Shown piece by piece: positions 1-64,000 of a DNA stretch of 64,000 nt. The DNA comes from Apostichopus japonicus. Its lineage: Eukaryota; Echinodermata; Holothuroidea; Aspidochirotida; Stichopodidae. Below the pieces are notes generated by a model. That model saw only the letters and a program-made list of their open reading frames with translations. It ran no database searches and was not told the DNA's origin. Numbering within the stretch: the first letter of the stretch is position 1; each line of letters opens with the position of its first letter. The DNA lies in the NCBI RefSeq assembly GCF_037975245.1, contig NC_092566.1, forward strand, positions 2,544,001 to 2,608,000. The letters are read 5' to 3'. A program made the translations under genes and the position numbers.

Positions 1-345
1 TTCATGTACTATCCGGCAAAATCCGGTTCCGGCTGGATCAAAAAATTCGGATCCGGTGCATCCCTACATACAATATAGTTGTACGAAAGGAAGCATTCTG
101 TCTTAAGTCATAATAATGCAGATACCTGATATCTTTAATACTGCGGCAATCATTTTCTAATACTCTATGGTATTTGGGGTTCATAACCCTGTTTTCAAAA
201 TAAAGAAAAGAAAGAGGTTTGCTTCTTTCGTTGAATTTTGTCAGGAAGAGAATAAAAAATGCTACCGTTCGCTTTTTTTTTCTGTCTTCTTTTGAAAACG
301 TACTATTTGATTTGATCATGTGACTTACTTACCTTTCAAATGTAG
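1..345 (+). other. POLR3A intron (partial) with short GATCCGG-rich stretch
   Basis: Intron sequence upstream of the first exon. Bases 1-65 contain several imperfect copies of an ATCCGG-type motif, perhaps the edge of an interspersed repeat. No coding signal is seen. Confidence 0.5.
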
Positions 346-29609
<29,264 letters not shown>

Positions 29610-29974
29610 AAGACCAATATGTGAGGGGTCAGGTGATCTCTCACATTGTCTTTTCCTGGAAAGGAAGGAGAGCTGTCTCGAGGCTGCCTGGGTAAATCTC
29701 AGAGGAAGGGATGAAGCCATAAGAAGTTGTCATCATACTGCAAACAAGAAGAAGGTCTTGACAACTGGATGCTCGGGACCTGTTAGCCTGTGACGGTTAA
29801 TTCCGTTCTATCATTTGGAGGATTTGCTTTGTTTTACAGTAGAAATCGAAGAAGATATATCGTGACAACCCTGAGTCTCATTTTATATATCACATGGTCT
29901 GTAATGTGACTATTGAAAGAACCCTACAGGTACGGAGGCCAGATGTTCAGCAATTTAGAGAATTGTCCTCCACG

Positions 29975-30030
29975 ACCTGGCATGACCTCTCCTGGCATGA
30001 CCTGGCCTGGCATGACCTGGCATGACCTCT
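29975..30030. repeat. Short CCTGGCATGA tandem repeat
   Basis: About five imperfect copies of cctggcatga lie in the POLR3A 3' UTR or just beyond it. Confidence 0.7.
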
Positions 30031-31083
30031 TGCATCTGATGGGTGTAGTATGTCCTGCTCTTTAAAGGAAAGGAGTTTGAAGTAAACATGAACAATCAAA
30101 GCTTTGATATTTAACAAATTCCCACAGCTACACGTTTGTACTGTGTCGGCTTACATATATGAACGCACATGTACGCAAAGGCCAATGGGCTTACTACTGA
30201 CTGGAAACAAGTAATGTTTAATTATTGTTAATATCTCCTCAAGATTGAGATTCACTGTATTCCTTCTAGGCTATGTAGGAACAACATGAAATGTGTAAAC
30301 CTGCATTAAGAATTTTCTGCCAGTTTTGAAGCATGGTTTATTACTTGCAGACCCATGTCATTCTGTTTAATAAGCCATCGTTTGGGTTTTGTTGATTTTT
30401 CCAGGCTTGACGAAGGGGTAGCGGACACAGCCCAGGGCCCAGTATTGTTTAGGGGCCCAGGAAAATATATGAAAGGGGAAATATGGGATACAAGAGAATA
30501 CGTATACTTATGGAAATTGAAGAGTACTGGGGGGGGGGGAGGGGCAGTGACATGATTGTCCCCAGGGCAGAGCCTGGATCTTGTCACCTCTGGAGTGTCA
30601 TCTGTTTTGATATGATGTCAGTGGCCATCCTACAACAGATGAATATTTCCATAGCAGTAATGTGCTGAATTAGGGATTTTCTGTTATTTTGAAAGAGATA
30701 TGCCGAAAGGACAAAGGAAAAGGTTTTACTGAAAGATGGATTCTTTAAATTGATTCTGTGATATGGTCAGCTTTATTGATTCCTTGCTGAAAGGAATTTT
30801 ACACTTTGCAAGTAGATCCACCTTAGTGTGTACAAGAAATCTATTGTTCTCTGTGGAGGTCAAAGGTATTTTTAAAGTCAACAGAGTCTGAAACTAAACA
30901 CAAGAACTCAGAAAGTTCAGCTAAGTATTTGGTATGTATACCCTCCTCTTGGTTAGCTCATTAATGGTATGAAACTCGGTGGAGGGCAACCAAGGTCATC
31001 TAAAAATGTTAAAAACCTGATTAGAGCAATAGGAAATATTGAATGAACTTTATACTTGATAGGTAGTAGGTCCATATTAGTGC

Positions 31084-31089
31084 AATAAA
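31084..31089 (+). terminator. Candidate POLR3A poly(A) signal
   Basis: This is the first canonical AATAAA on the + strand that I found after the stop at 29609, implying a 3' UTR of about 1.5 kb. A non-canonical signal closer to the stop cannot be excluded. Confidence 0.25.
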
Positions 31090-32400
31090 GTGTGCTGTTT
31101 CCTTAAAGGAATGCTGCATTGGCCCCAAATATGCTAGATATTCAAATATGGTCACCTTTGATCAAAATTCTTAAACTGTTTTAATTACAAGCTGTGATGA
31201 AATTTCCTAACTGGGACTTTCAGTCATCTTGTGTGTTCCTTAACATTGTCTGAGAACAATTTGGAGAATAAAGACCTCCAGGAAAGTCCTTTTTGAAAAC
31301 TTCTGGCAATTATAGCATGCTATAATTTTGGGTGGCCTATACTGACTACCTTTAAAAGTCAGTATGGGTCAACACTTCATTATCTTTGTTTCTCTATCTA
31401 GATCTAACAAAAATTTGGTCTTGTGTAAGTAATGAGAAAATAGAAAATGAGGCGAATAACATTTCATTTTAAAGCAGAGGTAGGCTGAAAATGTGTTGAA
31501 AGTGTTCTACTTTTAAAGGTATGGTATGGATGTTACTGACATGCTTAACTTTGCAAGAGGTCAGAGGTTAGACAAGCAGCAGTATCTAAAATGGGTTTTT
31601 TCATGGTTTGTCATTTTCCAAAAATCAATTGAAGTGCAACATCCTCAGTGTTCTAGTCAGTGGAATTCACAGGTTCTCTCATGTCAATGAAACAGAAAAC
31701 AGTCTGTGGATGCCTTGTTAAGCAGGATATGTATGGAAAGCAAGGGGGTAGGAGCCGGGGGGGGGGGAATGGGAAGCTTCCTACCTCCCTGATGGAAGGG
31801 AACCTTCAGATATCAAACACCTGCTATGGTCTATACTTTATTTTGCAAAAAAGGATAAATACGATTATTATATATTTAGTCTTTATTTTGTGTGGACTTG
31901 CTCCATTTCTAAAGAATGAGTTCTGTATGAGATGGCCAAACATCTCTAGTAGTTTGCTGGCTTCTTAGACCCTCAGATATACAACTCTTTACTTCCACAT
32001 TAATTACAACATTTGTGTTCAAGAGTAGGCCAAAGTCACTAATAATCATAAAATATGACTAAAACACATTCTTTTATCATGACTGTCAGATCTCTGTAAG
32101 TGGAAGTAAAATATCCAAATGTTTATGTTACAAAGATGATCTAAGATCAAGTTTATGACTGAAATTTATGTGAACCTGTTTCTACTGATCATCGAAGGTT
32201 GAATGAAAAGGTATGTTATATAGCGAAGTTATCACATGAAAATATTAATTTTTTGTATAAAAAACTCACTTTCAAAACTATACATGTGTTGCATTTTCTT
32301 TATTGATGTGAGTGTTGTTTTAACTGCTAATCAAAGTTAGGGGGGGGGGCTGGGGGGGGGGGAATGGGTATATCTTTTACTGGAGGAATTAAAAGACAAC

Positions 32401-32468
32401 CAGAGGTGGGAATTGAACCAGAGACCTTGGGGTGCCAAAACAAGTTGATTCCACTACACCATTTAGGT
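32401..32468 (-). repeat. tRNA-like fossil with pol III boxes
   Basis: On the - strand, box A TGGTGTAGTGG (32461-32451) and box B GGTTCAATTCC (32419-32409) have tRNA spacing. The T arm does not pair fully, so this is a tRNA pseudogene or SINE head rather than a working tRNA. Confidence 0.4.
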
Positions 32469-32554
32469 GAGGAACTCATGTAAGAAGCTTTTCAAATATT
32501 TAAAGATCCAGTTGCTGGACTTAGACATCTTATAAAACATTTTCTCCACTGATC

Positions 32555-32768
32555 CTTGTCAGCTCACCTGGTCCGTGTGGGAACCTTGTCAGGGGGGGGG
32601 GGGAGGTGGCGGCCAACTCACCTGGTCCGCGTGGGAACCTTGTCAGGGGGGAGGGGTGGCGGCCAACTCACCTGGTCCGCGTGGGAACCTTGTCAGGGGG
32701 GAGGGGTGGCGGCCAACTCACCTGGTCCGCGTGGGAACCTTGTCAGGGTGGCGGCCAACTCATCTTGG
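32555..32768. repeat. 50-bp GC-rich tandem array
   Basis: Five units of ggccaactcacctggtccgc plus gtgggaaccttgtcagg, with the CTCA anchor at 32564, 32617, 32667, 32717 and 32759. The last unit is shortened by loss of the G-run. It is markedly richer in GC than its surroundings. Confidence 0.9.
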
Positions 32769-32769
32769 A

Positions 32770-32855
32770 CGGTGTTTGCCCACCCAGGGCTTGAACCTGG
32801 GCTACCAGAAACATTAGATTGCCTACGGAACTACCAATCACACCATTTTGGTTCC
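32770..32855 (-). repeat. tRNA-like fossil next to the array
   Basis: On the - strand it carries TGGTGTGATTGGTAG (box A-like) and GGTTCAAGCCC (box B-like). It leads into the tandem tRNA-like units that follow and may be their diverged first member. Confidence 0.4.
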
Positions 32856-32917
32856 CAATGTAAAATCTTCATTTCTTACCTTTATACTTCCACCTGCTCC
32901 AAAGAACAGAAAACTAA

Positions 32918-34075
32918 AAGGCTCAGGCTGGACTTGAACCGCAGACATGGAGTTTGTCTGACTCTCTCGGTTACAGAGCACTACCAACTGCGCCACAGTA
33001 ACTGTTGAGAAATACTGCTCGTTTCTAATATATCAACTTCAGAATGGAAGGAGGAAAAGAGCAGAAAATTAAAAATGCTCTCTCTGGTGTTTGAACCCTA
33101 GACATGGAGTTTATCTGACTCTCTCGGTTACAGAGCACTACCAACTGCGCCACAGTAACTGTTGAGAAATAATGCTCGTTTCTAATATATCAACTTCAGA
33201 ATGGAAGAAGGAAAAGAGCAGAAAATTGAAAACGCTCTCTCTGGTGTTTGAACCCTAGGCATGGAGTTTATCTGACTCTTTCGGTTACAGAGCACTACCA
33301 ACTGCGCCACAGTAACTGTTGAGAAATATTGCTCGTTTCTAATATATCAACTTCAGAATGGAAGGAGAAAAAAGAGTAGAAAATTAAAGTACTCTCTCTG
33401 GTGTTTGAACCCTAGGCATGGAGTTTATCTGACTCTCTCGGTTACAGAGCACTACCAACTGCGCCACAGTAACTGTTGAGAAATATTGCTCGTTTCTAAT
33501 ATATCAACTTCAGAATGGAAGGAGAAAAAGAGTAGAAAATTAAATGCTCTCTCTGGTGTTTGAACCCTAGGCATGGAGTTCATCTGACTCTCTCGGTTAC
33601 AGAGCACTACCAACTGCGCCACAGTAACTGTTGAGAAATAATGCTTGTTTCTTATATTTCAACTTCAGAATGAATTAGGAAAACAGCAGAAAATCAAAAA
33701 CCAGTCTGGGGCTTGAACTCACACCAAGGAGTTTGTTTGACTGTCTGCATTTCAGAACACTAACCACTGTGCCACAGTAACTGTTGAGAAGTAATGCTAA
33801 TTTCTAATATTTAAACTTCAGAATGGAAGGAGGATAAGAAAATGCTGCCTTTGCAGGGTTTGAACCCTATGTAATGAGGTTGTCTTATTCTTTTAGTTAT
33901 AAACACTGTGCCACAGTAACTGATAATATGTACGGCTCACTTTTTTTTATATATATATTTCAACAGAATGGAAGCATGGAAAGAGCAGAAAATCAAAATG
34001 GCATCTACTGGGGTTTTATCTGGATAAGAAGTTTATCTCATTCTTTCAGTTAAAGAGCACTAACCCCTGTTGAGA
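32918..34075 (-). repeat. Tandem array of ~157-bp tRNA-like units
   Basis: Eight units (periods 157, 157, 157, 155, 153, 139 and a degraded last one), anchored on ctaccaactgcgccacagta ending at 33000, 33157, 33314, 33471, 33626, 33779 and 33918. On the - strand each well-kept unit reads TGGCGCAGTTGGTAGTGCTC (box A and D-arm, with a 4-bp D-stem) and, about 45 nt later, GGTTCAAACACC-like box B. The anticodon loop is oversized and the T stem poor. Units diverge progressively toward 34075. Confidence 0.85.
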
Positions 34076-34662
34076 GATACTTGACCCTCAGTATATTTGG
34101 GGAAATGACCAGTGTTGCACAATACACATGGAAGTTTTTTCAGCAAAATGGAAAACCATCAACAGAAGTTTTAAGTTGAATTTTATGCTGGATATTTGTA
34201 TCCAGTTTAGCGAGGGAAAGAACCCTGTTGATTTTCATAGGGTTCAAATGTCATTGGAGATCACCATTGGACAAATTCTAAAAACCTTGTAATACAGTAG
34301 TTATAAATCAAAAGGTAAAGCTTGAATAAACTTCACAGATGGAAATCTGGGATGCACCTTATTAGCTAAAAGAACCTTGAGTGCAGTTTGTTTTTATATT
34401 TTTGCATATAAAATGAGGCATGGAATCACTATATGCCCCATGGCTTTCTGGTTGTTAAACACATAGATCATGTGAGGATTGTTATGGAATTTGCAAATCA
34501 ACTGTTTTATTGCTGGTGGAAGAAATTATACAGAGATCATGTAATTGTATCGTCTGATGGAGGGTTACATTATGTTAATTTGAAACTGTGTATAGTTTCA
34601 CCAAAAATTCTTTCATACTTGAGTAATGTATTGTCAAATCCTCATTGATGCATTCATGATGG

Positions 34663-35262
34663 CGTGTGTGAGTGCGTTTGTGACGCCCAGCTTGTAAACA
34701 CGATATCTCAAGAAGGAAATGTCAGACCAATTTCATATTTGGTGTGTAGAAGTACCACATTGAGTACAAGAAGCCTAATGTTTTTGGTGGTCAAAGGTCA
34801 CTTGAGGTCACCAGGGATCAAATTGTGAAAACCTTGTTAACACGATATCTCAAGAAGGAAAGGTCAGACCAATTTCATATTTGGTGTGTAGAAGTACCAC
34901 ATTGAGTACAAGACGCCTAATGTTTTTGGTGGTCAAAGGTCACTTGGGGTCACCAGGGATCAAATTGTGAAAACCTTGTTAACACGATATCTCAAGAAGG
35001 AAAGGTCAGACCAATTTCATATTTGGTGTGTAGAAGTACCACATTGAGTACAACACGCCTAATGTTTTTAGTGGTCAAAGGTCATTTGGGGTCACCAGAG
35101 ATCAAATTGTGAAAACCTTGCAAACACGATATCTCAAGAAGGAAAGGTCAGACCAATTTCATATTTGATGTGTAGAAGTCACATTGATTACAAGAAGCCT
35201 ATTGTTTTTGGTGGAGGTCAAAGGTCATTTGGGTCACCAGGGGTCAAATTATGAAAAAGGAC
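34663..35262. repeat. 142-bp tandem array with DR1-like AGGTCA motifs
   Basis: Four units anchored on aacacgatatctcaagaagg at 34697, 34839, 34981 and 35123 (period exactly 142). Each contains TGGTCAAAGGTCA, a direct repeat of AGGTCA-type half-sites with one-base spacing, and a third half-site gaggtcacc. It is homologous, in inverted orientation, to the array at 49650-50150. Confidence 0.92.
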
Positions 35263-38200
35263 AAGCTTATGGTTAGGTTAGGTGAAATTGGAACAAACTG
35301 TCAATGAATAAAGTATTTATTATTTATCTATTGTATATAATTGAATAAATTAACCAGTTTAAAGAATTACTTTGTGCACTGGTACCATGGCCCGCTAACA
35401 GAGACAACTGCGAAAAAGTAAACAAGAAACATAGAGTAGCCTTTTTTTATCTTTATTCCTTTCTTCAAACACCATACAAGAATGTTCCAATAACTCTGTT
35501 AAAACAATATTTATAAGAAAAAAGAACTCGAATGAAATGAAAAAAATTCTTTTCTCAATTTTCAGTTTCGTATAATTAAAAGTAGGAAAAATTTCTGTAA
35601 ACACTACGAGACTATAATATGAAGTGTGCTTTCCGAAAAAAAAAGAAAAAAAAAGAAGAAATTTGAACGACCCCATGAATTTGCATTTTTTTTCTTTTTT
35701 TTTCTTCGATATTGACAAATTTACAATAACTGTTAGAACTAGACCAAATAGCATGTGAACCTCACATAACATATTGAGTATGATCAGATATGCTTTTTTT
35801 TTTTTTTCCGTACAGAGTAAAGTATCTACAAAGGAGGCATTCCAAACCTGAGAAGATCCACATGTACCGCGAGGGAACCTTGGCGATATCGATACGTTAC
35901 ATGCAAGATAATTAACAGCTATACAACAAACAGGCACAAAGAAGCTGTCAATAAAAATGTCAGCTCTGTGTGGCCTTATACAGACACACACACACGCACG
36001 CACACACGCACACCAAAAAAACAAAACAAAAAACATATTAGTCGCTGCTTAGGGAAAGCTTACCATAGAAATAATACCTGTGGGTATTCAGTTTTCTTAG
36101 ACAAAACAAAGATATCAGTTGCACTCTCTTATTATTAGAACAAGGGAGAAAGTTGAATAGTCTAACGAAGCTAATTGTAATGAAAGGCACCGAAACACAA
36201 AAAAAATACTGGAGAGAAAAAAGAGAAGAAAAAATTACTTTGACACCGCACTCCTGTGTTGGCTTCCATAATAGGTGGATGCCACCAGTTAAAATGAGCA
36301 ACTGAAAAACAACAAAGACTTACATATAAACAACACTATTACAAGAGGAACGCACTGGTCTGTAGAAATTGTTGAAATACCGATGGACTGGGTATGAGCA
36401 GTCGATAATTGTCAAGAACATATTAAATGTAAACTCCAGTAATAACCAGCTTCTATGGGTGTGGTGGAGGGGAGGGTGGGGGGGTATTTGGGCGGGTGGG
36501 TGGTGAATCATGATGTAAAGCATTCTTAATTTTGTTGGCTGTTGTGATCAGACCATACACATTTCATGATGTAACAATGAAATTTTGGCCAAAATTTAAC
36601 AAGTGTTAGTTTTTGAGTTTGACATACGTTCGGCTTGGTATAACATCGATGCAAACGATGACAGTTAGGGTAGGAGAAGTTTTGATCTTGAATAAATAGG
36701 GCGTGGCAGTAGGAGAGACTATTATTATTATGTAATATACAAGATACTTCAAACTTTGAATGGTCAAAAGCCAATCATTATCCATCATCTTCACCCACAA
36801 GGGGGTACCAAACTTACAACCAGTCATTTTGGGTAAACATTTAAAGCAAGATGAAAAGAAAAAAAAAAGAGAGAAAAATTAGGCAGTACTTGTGATTCCT
36901 TAGAGCCTAATGGCCTACATAGGCAGTATAGTTAAGTTAAGTATTCTGTATAAACTTCCCAAAAAACTCTGCAATGGATACAAGGATATGTCTTGAGATC
37001 TCATTGGGGGGGGGCCTAGCCTGTCCTGGTGCACAGATGTCTGCAAAACTTTAAAAGAACTGTCCAGAAGAAATTGAACCAGCAAAATAGGAACTTTTAG
37101 CAAGCTGGTGAAATTTTGCTAAGAAAGATTACTTTTGATGCAAGTTTGTTATCAACTTCCATATCAACATTTCTTGCTAGAATGAAATATAGGAATTTAA
37201 AACTGATCTCACAAGAATATTAAGAATGGGATCCTCTTTGAAACACGACGAAACTTATATTTTGTCAGCTGAAGGATGGCAACGTTGCTTGAGGAACACA
37301 AAACACTGTCATAACAACATCTTCATAGGTTTCAGGGTGATCTTCCAAAAATAAACTGAACATGCAAATATTCCAGCAAATCAATAAACAGGATTTGTTT
37401 TTTTTACAAAGCACAGCATGACAGGAATTTGTCAGCTAACATCTTGCAATCATCTTTCGCGGGATACATTCATGTTACCATTTGCTTGCATTTTCTTTGT
37501 AAAAAGTAAAACAATCCAAAATTCTATGAAAAAAAGCCTTATCCATATTACGAACAACCTCCTGAATGCCTCTCTCATAAACCGTTAATTTTTTGAGTAT
37601 TAATAAATGAATTGAATGCATTGTTGCATATTCTGAGCTTGATATGCCATTCCACCTTCCCTGCCATATTCTAATAGGTCGTTGTTTTTAAGTTCTCTAC
37701 TCAATAAGAAAGAGGCAGGAATTGCGCCCCCTCCTAGGTATCGACTACCCTCTTAGTAAACTTTGGTGCCATTTTGTGGACTCCTAGATGTGGTTGTGTC
37801 CTGCACAACCCCCAAAGTTTACCCCCCATTGCAAGTCATTTAAACTTTTTTTTTGTCCAGCAAATCAATTTTTTACATTCATTCAGACAATTACTAAAAA
37901 CAAAAACAGAACAGAAAGAAAAGTCAGTTTGTACACATTCATATCAATATCGGGACCAAGAAGAAATCAAGAAAAAATATACACCTTCATCAAGATAAAA
38001 AAAGGCAACCTCAAACTTTTACTGCACAATGGTTGTACAAACTGATACACCCCAAGATCGTTTACTTTATGATTAATATTTAACTATTATTATTATCACA
38101 CCTAAATTTTATAATACTCAACCAGGTACAAACCACTTATGAAAAAGGAAAAGCTTACAAAATACAGAATAAGCTAGCACATCTGTTCTGATTACGACAT

Positions 38201-40470
38201 CAAAACGTAGGATGCAAAGTGTACATGGTAGTTAAGTCTTAACAATAGTTTAACGAACCTATGATATATCAACGTACAATATAATCCATATGTAACCTTT
38301 AGACAACGACGACCATATTTATAACCATCCATGCTTGTACAAAAAAAATCGTTAGTAATAGTAATATCTGATAGAGAGAGATTCAGCAGTAAAAAACACC
38401 AGCTAATTTTTTTTTTGTTTTTGTTGAGAAATAATACATAAGGATAATTATTAAGACACCATTTTTTTTTTTCCAACAGTGGTGCTACACGTTATACTAA
38501 TTGTATCTACTTTATACACATACCACTATGTAATGGTTATAATTTGCAAAGACTGTTAAAAACAGGTCATGAAAAACCTTATGAATATGCACGACTCACG
38601 CTAAATGGTTACAAGTTATTTAAATGACCCCTAATTTACATATTTATTCAACTCTTTATACGAGAAGCAATAGTCCCTACTGCTTTGGACTCTGGATTAA
38701 AACATACTGCATTTTACAACTTTCTCTTAACGGGGGATTAAAGGGAAGTTTATTCACCAATATCATAAGCCTTGTGCTAAAGATAGAGCCTACCTTAAAA
38801 AGTCCCAATAGGAGTTATTAAAGTAACAATGCATTTCACAGGCTGTCTTATCAATGATCAGAACACTGTCTGTGTCTGAGGACCCTGTGCAGAAGTTAAC
38901 TACAAGCTGTATATTTGGTAGCTTCAATACAAGCAAAGTTTTCTACCGAGCCACACGACCAAACATACACCCACTAGCATTGCTGTTGTACCAGCAATCA
39001 AAACACTAGCTGTGTCTCCAATCCCAGCAACAAAAATTACTTGTGTACAGAGAACTGGTCTTACCGAAACAAGTCCAGCGAACAAATGTATTTTAGACAA
39101 GGAATATCTTCGTTTGAAAGGTTTTAGGATCAAAGAAAGGGAGACATGACTCAATTATTTTACAGCCGGAATATCTCCTATCGGGACTTTAAAATGCTGA
39201 TTAGCCTCTCTACCAACCCCCACTCCCCCTCCCTCCCTCCTCTCCCCCATCAACTTCAATTCTCACTCATATTGGCATTTTTCTTTCATCATTCATTCCA
39301 CGTAGAACCTGACAATACTTAACCTCTTGCAGATATGAAGACACAATACACCTTTAATTTCTTATCACCACATCTTCTAATCCAGTCAGACTAACTCACA
39401 AACACAGCTCAGCTTTTTGTGGTTTTCCAAGTCTTTCTGACTTTTGTTTACATTTTCTCATAGAAGAATTGAAATATAGATGGCTTGGGAATATCCATAA
39501 ATGCTGGTTGAGATACTGTCATAATATACTAATAAAATAAGATCCTTCTTTGAATTTGTTGCTGGTAGATTGATCGTTAAATCACCTAGGAGAGAAAACC
39601 TCATTACAAGTGGATGACAGAAAAAATGATTCTTTTTCTGTTATCTGCCAACCCTTATGAAAATGTCTCTCCCTGCAACTGTTCCTCCCACTCTTTGTGT
39701 CGACCATAAATGTAATCTACAATTTGGCTATATGATAAAATGCTAGCACTAGTTTACTATAATATTCTGATAAAAGGAGTACAAAATACAAACATACACT
39801 ATAACCAGGACCACAGAGGACAAAATATTAATAAGAGTCTTTTTTAAGACTGTACCATTCATTGCAAAAATGGAATAGTCCATCGTTGGGTGAAACCATT
39901 CACTAAAATTATACAAAACTGCTGGAAGGGGGGAACAATTGTTTCATTATTTCTCATTTCGACATATGGTGAGAGGGGTCAAGATCCCTTCCGAAGTGGG
40001 GTATATCCAGGTATGTCTGCTAAACATGGAAGAATCCGTTTAAAAAATTCTGCGAGATTTAGGCCCTTTTCTGCTGGATGACATCATTCCTTTGAGATAG
40101 AAGATTAAATTTCTTCACTGGGTAGTCCAAAATTGTTGCAGGTTAAGTAACACCAAAGAACGACATGATAAATCTGTTGATGATTTGTCGGGAGGCTTCA
40201 ACCTGACCTCCTTTCTTAAAAAAATTCGCTACTGTTTGAAAAGCAAACCAGTTTTTTTAAGTTCAGCCAATCACTGGAGAGAGGGTTCGATGAAACTCAA
40301 ATCAAGACTGTCTTTAGAATTGGACTTATATTCTCCATAGGAGACAGAGAGAGAGAGTCTGCCACACTGGTAGATGGCAACTCTTCCAAACGTTTGGCCC
40401 CGAAACACTTCGTTTCGATGTCAAGCCACATGTCCACCTAACTTCTCCAGGAAGGCTAGTACCTCCACCA

Positions 40471-40476
40471 TTTATT
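40471..40476 (-). terminator. Candidate calcineurin A poly(A) signal
   Basis: AATAAA on the - strand, about 135 nt after the stop. Many other - strand AATAAA sites lie further on (for example 35457-35452), so a long 3' UTR is equally possible. Confidence 0.25.
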
Positions 40477-40610
40477 TTTCCTCTTGTGATACTTCACTCT
40501 GCTTGGAACCATGCTTGGACCTCAGAGCCCTTACCAACAGAAATAAATCCACAACCTGGGAAATGAGAGTTTTTACTGTGCTCATGGTAGCAAGGCTTAT
40601 CTGGGTCCTA

Positions 40611-63902
<23,292 letters not shown>

Positions 63903-64000
63903 TTATCACTACAAATTACAAATTGAATAGAAAAAAAATATGTCAAAAAAATTATACTGCAAAGTATTTATCAGCATCAACAAAGGGGGGGGGGGAAACA

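Larger units (their letters stand above)
29610..40610. other. Region between the convergent genes (3' UTRs plus intergenic)
   Basis: It holds the POLR3A 3' UTR at the left and the calcineurin 3' UTR at the right, with the repeats at 32401-34075 and 34663-35262 between them. The stretch 35400-40000 is AT-rich with poly(A)/poly(T) runs and a CA/CG dinucleotide stretch near 35980-36015. I see no coding exons in it. Confidence 0.6.

Noticed and set aside
32401-32468. Possible functional tRNA gene on the - strand
   Set aside because: Promoter boxes are present, but the T stem and acceptor do not pair well, so it is listed only as a fossil.
32556-33008. 150-residue open frame with repeated THLVRVGTLSGG-like blocks
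   Set aside because: The repeats come from the 50-bp DNA array read in all three frames, and the frame then enters the tRNA-like repeat. It has no start context or family match.
35395-36036. 213-residue open frame on the - strand
   Set aside because: It is built from poly(A)/poly(T), CA-repeat and AT-rich sequence, rich in F, K, C and S with no domain. It lies downstream of the calcineurin stop.

Overview
The window is eukaryotic, AT-rich and intron-rich. It most likely comes from a marine invertebrate animal; an echinoderm-type deuterostome would fit the vertebrate-like proteins and the repeat content, but the sequence does not prove this. Two protein-coding genes are supported, and both are cut by the window edges.

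Left half (346-29609, + strand): the last 34 coding exons of the gene for the largest subunit of RNA polymerase III, RPC1/POLR3A. They give about 1225 residues in one unbroken reading frame through every splice junction. Only the N-terminal part (about 155-160 residues by comparison with human) lies outside the window. The active-site [10 protein letters not shown] motif, the bridge-helix region, the trigger loop and the C-terminus are all present. Thirty-one of the 33 complete introns are GT-AG. The other two are AT-AC introns of the U12 (minor spliceosome) type, with ATATCCTT donors and U12-like branch sites. One splits the trigger-loop coding sequence and the other is the last intron, so the true C-terminal exon lies 3.3 kb downstream of an apparent stop.

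Right half (63820-40611, - strand): the last six coding exons of the calcineurin catalytic subunit (PPP3C family). They cover the end of the phosphatase domain, the calcineurin-B-binding helix, a 21-nt microexon, the calmodulin-binding segment and the autoinhibitory segment. The two genes are convergent (tail to tail) and their coding ends are 11 kb apart.

Between exons the sequence is non-coding and carries many repeats: two tRNA-derived SINE-like elements, an eight-unit tandem array with tRNA-like pol III promoter boxes, two inverted arrays of one ~142-bp satellite carrying DR1-type AGGTCA motifs, and further tandem arrays with periods of about 75, 110 and 143 bp. There is also a long polypurine minisatellite, an AT-rich minisatellite and more than a dozen G or C homopolymers of 10 or more bases. 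A recurring pattern is tandem duplication of exon edges into the adjacent intron. It is seen at three POLR3A exons and at one calcineurin exon, and leaves decoy part-exons and decoy splice sites. I found no convincing transposon protein, intact tRNA, rRNA or CRISPR array.
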